A DNA stretch of 64,000 bases from positions 167,719-231,718 of the forward strand of contig JAJYWN010000064.1 of NCBI GenBank assembly GCA_021791495.1, written 5' to 3'. The notes under the pieces were generated by a model. The model did not search any database, was not told where the DNA came from, and saw only the letters and a program-made list of their open reading frames with translations. The DNA comes from Bacillota bacterium (GTDB lineage Bacteria > Bacillota > Sulfobacillia > JAJYWN01). Within the stretch, counting starts at the first letter, position 1; each line of letters opens with the position of its first letter. A program made the translations under genes and the position numbers. This document shows, piece after piece, positions 53,865 to 61,050 of the stretch.

Positions 53865-54449
53865 CTAAGCCGGTCTCGCCACCCGGACTTTGGCCGGGCG
53901 AAGGACCTCGCCTTCATACATGTATCCCTTTTCTAGTTCGTCCGAAACGGTCTCCACCTTAACGTCGGAGTTCTCCCAGGCCACCACGGCGTCGTGGAGG
54001 GCGGGGTCGAAGGGTTTCCCGACGACCTCCATGGGGACCACGCCATCGGCGGCAAGGACGGCCAAGAGCTGGCGGTGGATGATCTCCACACCCTCCACCT
54101 GCTTGGCGTCGACCCCCGAGGTGTTCCACCCGGCGATGGCCCGCTCAACATTATCAATACAGAGGATCAGCCTCTTGAACAGGTCTTTTTTGCCGTAACG
54201 GATGCTGGCGGCCAGGTCGCGCTGAACCCGCTTCTGGTAATTCTCCAGGTCCGCGCGCGCCCGCAGGTACTTATTCCAGTTCTCGCTGGCCTGCGCCTTG
54301 GCTTGCACCAGCTCGTCGGTGCTCGGGCCGCCGCTCGCCGCGGCGCCCCCCGCGACCGTCCCCGCCGGAGCCGCGGCCTCCTGAGCCACGCCTGCCGTGC
54401 CGGCTGTCCCGGCCTCGTTCCTATTCTCTTCGCTCGACAATGTCGTCAC
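53865..54449 (-). CDS. grpE: Nucleotide exchange factor GrpE
   Basis: A 194-residue protein. An Ala/Gly-rich disordered head leads into the long helix with RARADLENYQKRVQRDL and the four-helix bundle; the C-terminal beta domain contains GVVPMEVVGKPFDPALHDAV and EKGYMYEGEVLRPAKVRVA, both typical. It releases ADP from DnaK. It lies 5 nt after dnaK, so the two are one transcript. Confidence 0.95.
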   Translation of the reverse strand: MTTLSSEENRNEAGTAGTAGVAQEAAAPAGTVAGGAAASGGPSTDELVQAKAQASENWNKYLRARADLENYQKRVQRDLAASIRYGKKDLFKRLILCIDNVERAIAGWNTSGVDAKQVEGVEIIHRQLLAVLAADGVVPMEVVGKPFDPALHDAVVAWENSDVKVETVSDELEKGYMYEGEVLRPAKVRVARPA

Positions 54450-54454
54450 CTACC

Positions 54455-56440
<1,986 letters not shown>

Positions 56441-56533
56441 ATTGCACCTCCGCCTCTTTAGGGCGTTTATTCTCTCTATTCTCTGTCTTTCGTTCAGCCG
56501 TCTGGCACTCGCAAGTTCTCATTGCCAACTACC

Positions 56534-56562
56534 AGTTTAGGTAATTGGTCAGGAAATGTCAA
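56534..56562 (-). promoter_or_regulatory. Sigma-A promoter of dnaK
   Basis: Minus strand TTGACA (56557-56562), 17-nt spacer, TAAACT (56534-56539), giving a leader of about 90 nt. No CIRCE (TTAGCACTC...GAGTGCTAA) or HAIR-type palindrome was found near it. Confidence 0.7.
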
Positions 56563-56705
56563 TAACGGGTGGCAACGTTCTTTTTGCGGTGTGACATGGC
56601 CCGCTAAGGCAAAGATTACCCGCGCGTGCACCGCCTGATTCCATTTCCCAGAGTCTGGGCGAGAGGGGGGCGGATCTCAGTTTCCCGACTGCGCGCCATT
56701 GGGAC

Positions 56706-56734
56706 TTGACCTGCACGGTGCTTTTTGATATACA
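56706..56734 (+). promoter_or_regulatory. Sigma-A promoter of the vapBC pair
   Basis: TTGACC (56706-56711), 17-nt spacer, TATACA (56729-56734). Directly after the -10 box lies an alternating TA-rich stretch, CTATATATACAAGG, of the kind ribbon-helix-helix antitoxins bind, so autoregulation is likely (inference). Confidence 0.7.
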
Positions 56735-56763
56735 ATCTATATATACAAGGAGAGTGGCCTGCC

Positions 56764-57084
56764 ATGACCGACCGAAGGATGATACCCATTCGCATGCCCG
56801 CGGACCTGCTGGACGAGATAGACAAGCACGTGGGCCCCAGGGGCCGGAGCCAGTTCATTATCGAGGCCAGCCGCCGCGAGCTACTGCGGCAGAAGCAGGC
56901 CGAGGCGGTAGGGGAGGCGGCTGGAGCGTGGAAAGACCAGGACTACCCGGAGGTGGCTACCGCCGATACCGTGGAAGGGCTGAACACCTATCTACGTAAG
57001 ATTCGCCGGGAGGCTGAAAGGCACGAAGAGGCCGGTCGTGACGACGCTGGACGAGGCGGTCACCGGAAGGGCGGCGCCCCTTGA
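56764..57084 (+). CDS. Ribbon-helix-helix antitoxin (VapB-like)
   Basis: A 106-residue protein. The N terminus RRMIPIRMPADLLDEIDKHV, then GRSQFIIEASRRELL, is a ribbon-helix-helix DNA-binding fold. The charged C-terminal half would wrap the toxin. ATG 56764 has AAGGAG 11 nt upstream; the longer frame begins inside the promoter. Its stop overlaps the toxin start by 4 nt (TTGA), as in many toxin-antitoxin operons. Confidence 0.82.
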   Translation: MTDRRMIPIRMPADLLDEIDKHVGPRGRSQFIIEASRRELLRQKQAEAVGEAAGAWKDQDYPEVATADTVEGLNTYLRKIRREAERHEEAGRDDAGRGGHRKGGAP

Positions 57085-57491
57085 GTATCAGACCGGCCTA
57101 CCTGGTGGACAGCGATGTCCTGATTTGGTGCCTCCGGAACCGGCCGACGCCTATCGCCATGCTCCAGGCGCTGGCCGCCGAAGGACCGCTGGCCTGCTCC
57201 GTCCTGACCGTTTCCGAAATCCTCCGCATGGTCAGAGACCAGGACCGCGAGAAGACGGAGAGGCTCTTGGACAGCCTTATCCTCTTACCGGTGGGCGTCG
57301 CCGAGGCCAAGCTCGCCGCGCTCCTGATAAGAGGCTGCGGCAGAGACCGCGGCCCCGGGTTTGTCGATTGCCATATCGCCGCCACGGCCATCCTTCGCCG
57401 CCTGCCCTTGGTGACCTATAACCGGAAAGACTACCTCGCCACCGGCGTCGACCTCCTCGATACCTCCCTCTGGAACCCCGAAAACCACTGA
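57081..57491 (+). CDS. PIN-domain toxin (VapC-like ribonuclease)
   Basis: A 136-residue PIN domain. The acidic metal-binding residues are Asp10 and Asp12 (LVDSDVLIW), Glu46 (VSEILRM), Asp96 (GFVDCHIAATA) and Asp117 (YNRKDY), so the active site appears intact. PIN toxins cut tRNA or rRNA with Mg2+ or Mn2+. It is translated from TTG 57081 coupled to the antitoxin. Confidence 0.88.
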   Translation: MSIRPAYLVDSDVLIWCLRNRPTPIAMLQALAAEGPLACSVLTVSEILRMVRDQDREKTERLLDSLILLPVGVAEAKLAALLIRGCGRDRGPGFVDCHIAATAILRRLPLVTYNRKDYLATGVDLLDTSLWNPENH

Positions 57492-57513
57492 GGAGTGTCA
57501 TCGCTTCGATGAA

Positions 57514-57533
57514 AATCACCCTTGGGGGTGATT
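57514..57533. promoter_or_regulatory. Palindrome AATCACCC...GGGTGATT, copy 1
   Basis: AATCACCC-ttgg-GGGTGATT lies 23 nt after the vapC stop and 428 nt before the first stalk-FecR gene. The same palindrome with one extra base pair occurs at 60931-60950 before the second stalk-FecR gene. It may also act as a vapC 3' hairpin. Confidence 0.45.
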
Positions 57534-57672
57534 CTCTTGCTCCGGAACCGGCCTTCACGACGTCCTGTATGTCGACGGCGGCGGTGGAGAAGTGACCCTT
57601 GAAGCCGTCTCCACGGCCATGGTCGGAGAGTACATCCGCCGTTTTCTGACCTCCCCGCCAACGATGGAATAG
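57532..57672 (+). pseudogene. Possible gene remnant
   Basis: A short open frame (LHDVLYVDGGGGEVTLEAVS, then MVGEYIRRFLTSPPTME) reads like the end of a real protein but lacks a convincing start and ribosome site. It could be a relic or chance. The rest of 57673-57960 shows no gene, only the leader of the next gene, with GGAGG just before ATG 57961. Confidence 0.25.
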
Positions 57673-57960
57673 GCCCGCCCCGATCCTCCCAGCGAAGAAG
57701 CCCTCGACGATTCACAGCCCTCGTCAATCATTTTGAACGAGAGCTTTTCATATTGGCGGCCGCCCTTTTCCAAATGCCCGCCAAATTCCGCGCAGGGGCG
57801 ACAGGAAAAGACATGGAAACTTGTCCTAACAGGAATGACCTTGCGTGTCGATGTACCGATTGATGAACCTGTCCGGCCCAGGAGTCCCTTTCCATTTTCC
57901 AGGGTGGTTTCCCAGGATAGGGCCCCCAGACCGCCGGGCAAAACACGGAGGTGACAGAAA

Positions 57961-60774
57961 ATGATGCGTCTTTGGAGGCGGGTGCGGACCCTAGCCACCC
58001 TAGTTATGGTCGGCATATTGCTCCTGCCGGCCACACCGGCCTCCGCCAGCTCCAGCGACATCAAGGTTTATGCCGATGGGGTTGCGGTAAGTTTCACCGA
58101 TGTCCCCCCACAGATCGTGGAGGGCCGGACCATGGTCCCGATCCGCGCGGTCGGTGAGGCCCTGGGGGCCAATGTGGGTTGGGACGGGACTAAGAAAAGC
58201 GTTGTGGTAACCCTTGACGACACCGTCGTGACCTTCTCCGTCGGCGATGTCAAGGCCAAGCGCAACGGCGACGAACTGGCCATGCAGGTGCCGGCTCAGA
58301 TCATCGACGGACGGACCATGGTGCCGCTCCGGTTCGTCAGTGAGTCCTTGGGCGCCCTGGTCGGATGGGACGGCGACACACGGACGGTCAGCATCACGTC
58401 CGCCGGGAAGGTCGCCCGCATCGAAAACATCGTCGGTACGGCGGCCGAGGTTCAGCGGGGCTCTTGGGACGTTTGGAAGTGGGCGTCCGTCGGCACCCTG
58501 AAAGATGACGAGAAGTACCTGGTCGAGGGCGGCAAGCTCCGGACCGGGGCGGGCACCACCGCCGAACTGGTCCTGGCGGACGGTTCGCGTATCATGCTGG
58601 ACCCCGATTCGGTGATCGTCATCACCGCCCTGACCCAGGACCGGACCACGCGGGTGCGGCAGTCCTACTTTGAGGTCACGCGTGGCTCGGCCTCGGTGAA
58701 CGTCGTGAAGCAGGTGCCGACGGGTTCGACCTTCAAGATCAAGGTCGACGGCGAGGAATACGTCGTCCGCGGCACGCAATTCCGGATCGGCAAAGGCAAG
58801 CCACTGGTAGTCGCCAGCGGGCTGGTCCAAGCGACCCCCGCGGGTGAGGCGGCCTCGGTCTTCGTTCCGTCAGGGAAGGTCTACGACCCCGCCGCGGCTA
58901 CGACCGAGGAGAAGGTGAAGGCGATATCCGACGAGGAGCAGCAGGCTCTGGAGGATCACAAGACGTTCTTCGTCAACAGCCAGACAGCTGTGGCGACGGA
59001 GGCCCGAAAGACCAAGGAAGCCTTGAAGGAAGTCGTTACGGCCTTGCCGTCGGACGACCGGAACAATGAGCTGAAGAAAAAGGCGATCGAGCAGTTCACG
59101 CAGGTTCAGGAAAAAGAGGCCACGATCCAGACGGACAGCAACCAGGCCGTCTCGACCATTCAGGCCACCTTGGCGCCCACAGTGATGCAGGCTCTCATCA
59201 GCGGGCAGAACGCCGACAACAAGTTCATCTCCGAACTGCCCAAGGACCCGGCGGCGGCCGCCATCGTTGATGACAGCCTGAAGAACAAGTTCCTCACGCT
59301 CCAGTCCGACATCATGGCGAAGATCCGGTCCACCACCGAGATGGCGGCAGAGCAGAAGATCATCACCGCCGATACCGCGAAGCAGATCGGTGACGGGGCA
59401 GCGGTGGTCCAGGGAGAGGCGCTGAAAGCGGCCCCTCCGGCGAATTCAGCCTTGGCCGCGGCATCGCAGGCGGGCTGGGTGCCGCCACCGGACTGGAAGG
59501 CGCCGAAAGGCAAGGTACCGGACGGCTATGTGCCGCCGGCCGGTTTCGTGCCACCTTCCGGCTTTGATTGGTCCTCGGTAGGCGGCCTGAAGCCAGGTGA
59601 CGTTCCGCCCGGCTGGGCCAAGATGGAGGAAGCGGGTTGGGTGAACCCGATCGCAAACGCGAACTCCGACGCGCTCTCCTGGGTCTACACGCCCATGCTT
59701 CCGCCGGCTTCGGCTCTATCCGAAGGGCAGCCCTTCGAGATGGGGAAGCCTGACGGGTCTTTCCAGCCCGGCGGCGAGGGCTCTGTTGGTGCCGCGGGAA
59801 GTGGAATGGTCACGGGCGGCCTGCCTCCCGGCATGAAGCCGCCGATTACGGCGCCTCCTACGGGACCTGTCTTCACCCCACCGGCCGATTGGAAACCGGC
59901 CGACGGCTACACCCCGCCTCCTGGCTGGACGCCGCCCGTAGGTTGGATGCCGGTTTCCGGAGAGGTGCCACCGGGATGGGCCAAGGCAGAGGAATATGGG
60001 GTTCCGATGAGGACCACGCCTCCCGAGATGCCGGGCGGCACGCCGGCGACCGGGACCTTCCCGGGCGGTGGGGCGACCACTGGCGTGTTCCCGGGCGGCG
60101 GAGTCCCTGGCAGCGTGTTCCCCGGCGGAATACCAGGTGGGACAACGCCCAGCGGTGGGACAGTGCCTCCGGGTGGAACGATGCCTCCGGGCGGAAACCT
60201 GCCTCCAACAGGAACTCTCCCGCCGGGAGTGACTCTTCCGGCAGGTGCGGGATCTGGCACCCCAGGAAACCCCTTTGGGACCACGTCGAGCGGCCCAGCC
60301 GCGCCGACCGCACTTCCGGGTGGCGGGTTCACGCTCCCGGCCGGCTGGTATGTGGGTGACGGAGGGGTCATCTTCAACCCTACCGGGACGGCAACGAACT
60401 ACTCTCTGGACACCCTGTTACCGGGTGGGGCAAGCCCCGGCGGCACGACGGGCGGCACGACGGGTGGCACGGCGGTCCCTAACATCCCTGGGACGCCTGG
60501 TACTCCGTCGGTGCCCAGCGGCACGACGGGCGGCGCGACGGTCCCCGACATCCCTGGGACCCCCGGCACTCCGTCGGTGCCCAGCGGCACGACGGGTGGC
60601 GCGACGGTCCCCGACATCCCTGGGATGCCTGGTACTCCGTCGGTGCCTAGCGGCACGACGGGTGGCAGCACGCCTACCACCATGCCGACCTACATCCCGC
60701 CCACGTCGGGATATCCTACTAGCGGTTATGACCCATCTTCGGGGTTCACCCCTTATGTTCCGACAGGGCCCTAA
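57961..60774 (+). CDS. Secreted stalk-FecR protein with long Pro/Gly repeat tail (copy 1)
   Basis: A 937-residue exported protein. After the signal peptide (LATLVMVGILLLPATPASAS) come a stalk domain of copper-amine-oxidase N-terminal type at 33-147 (two repeats of GRTMVP.R.V.E.LGA.VGWDG), a FecR-like beta domain at about 185-308 (LRTGAGTTAELVLADGSRI, SASVNVV, YVVRGTQFRI), a helical region at 310-495, and then 440 residues rich in Pro, Gly, Trp and Thr. The tail begins with modules such as GWVPPPDWK...GYVPPAGFVPP and ends in three copies of a 22-residue VPDIPGTPGTPSVPSGTTGG repeat. It is probably a surface or spore-coat-type protein. The function is unknown. Confidence 0.85.
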   Translation: MMRLWRRVRTLATLVMVGILLLPATPASASSSDIKVYADGVAVSFTDVPPQIVEGRTMVPIRAVGEALGANVGWDGTKKSVVVTLDDTVVTFSVGDVKAKRNGDELAMQVPAQIIDGRTMVPLRFVSESLGALVGWDGDTRTVSITSAGKVARIENIVGTAAEVQRGSWDVWKWASVGTLKDDEKYLVEGGKLRTGAGTTAELVLADGSRIMLDPDSVIVITALTQDRTTRVRQSYFEVTRGSASVNVVKQVPTGSTFKIKVDGEEYVVRGTQFRIGKGKPLVVASGLVQATPAGEAASVFVPSGKVYDPAAATTEEKVKAISDEEQQALEDHKTFFVNSQTAVATEARKTKEALKEVVTALPSDDRNNELKKKAIEQFTQVQEKEATIQTDSNQAVSTIQATLAPTVMQALISGQNADNKFISELPKDPAAAAIVDDSLKNKFLTLQSDIMAKIRSTTEMAAEQKIITADTAKQIGDGAAVVQGEALKAAPPANSALAAASQAGWVPPPDWKAPKGKVPDGYVPPAGFVPPSGFDWSSVGGLKPGDVPPGWAKMEEAGWVNPIANANSDALSWVYTPMLPPASALSEGQPFEMGKPDGSFQPGGEGSVGAAGSGMVTGGLPPGMKPPITAPPTGPVFTPPADWKPADGYTPPPGWTPPVGWMPVSGEVPPGWAKAEEYGVPMRTTPPEMPGGTPATGTFPGGGATTGVFPGGGVPGSVFPGGIPGGTTPSGGTVPPGGTMPPGGNLPPTGTLPPGVTLPAGAGSGTPGNPFGTTSSGPAAPTALPGGGFTLPAGWYVGDGGVIFNPTGTATNYSLDTLLPGGASPGGTTGGTTGGTAVPNIPGTPGTPSVPSGTTGGATVPDIPGTPGTPSVPSGTTGGATVPDIPGMPGTPSVPSGTTGGSTPTTMPTYIPPTSGYPTSGYDPSSGFTPYVPTGP
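60475..60672 (+). repeat. Three 66-bp tandem repeats in copy 1
   Basis: Three near-identical units begin at 60475, 60541 and 60607. Each encodes a 22-residue Pro/Thr/Gly unit. Differences are single bases, which suggests recent expansion. Confidence 0.85.
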
Positions 60775-60822
60775 CAGGTAGGCATGCGAAGGTTGCCCGC
60801 TTTTCACGCAAGAGGCAAGAGG

Positions 60823-60849
60823 CAAGGGGAGCCACTCTGGCTCCCCTTG
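60823..60849 (+). terminator. Terminator after stalk-FecR copy 1
   Basis: A 12-bp perfect stem of CAAGGGGAGCCA with TGGCTCCCCTTG and a CTC loop. The T tract is weak (CTGTTCC), so it may be partly leaky. Confidence 0.7.
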
Positions 60850-60930
60850 CTGTTCCAGGCCACTGGCGCAGCCGTCACACCCACAATCAGTGTTCCGAAG
60901 GGGTGGGGAAACGGACGAAGAAGACCGAGC

Positions 60931-60950
60931 AATCACCCCCTGGGGTGATT
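60931..60950. promoter_or_regulatory. Palindrome AATCACCCC...GGGGTGATT, copy 2
   Basis: AATCACCCC-ct-GGGGTGATT lies over the -35 region of an extended -10 promoter for the second stalk-FecR gene. A regulator bound here would contact RNA polymerase; whether it activates or represses is unknown. Confidence 0.5.
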
Positions 60951-60967
60951 CCCTTCCCGTCCCACTT

Positions 60968-60976
60968 TGATAGAAT
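60968..60976 (+). promoter_or_regulatory. Extended -10 promoter of stalk-FecR copy 2
   Basis: TG-A-TAGAAT is a good extended -10 box; there is no -35 consensus, and the palindrome occupies that place instead. The start of transcription would be near 60983, about 70 nt before GTG 61051. Confidence 0.55.
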
Positions 60977-61050
60977 AGGGCGTAAGGAGTCCCCATTTTC
61001 TGGTGAAGGCGGAGGGCCTTTGTTCCCATCAAGTGGAGGTGCGTGAGAGA

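Noticed and set aside
56441..56530. A CIRCE element in the dnaK leader suggested by a GCACTC sequence.
   Set aside because: Only one half-site is present; the GAGTGC partner at the required distance is missing.
60823..60849. The hairpin after the first stalk-FecR gene as part of an inverted repeat of a mobile element.
   Set aside because: No matching copy or transposase was found nearby, and the position fits a terminator.
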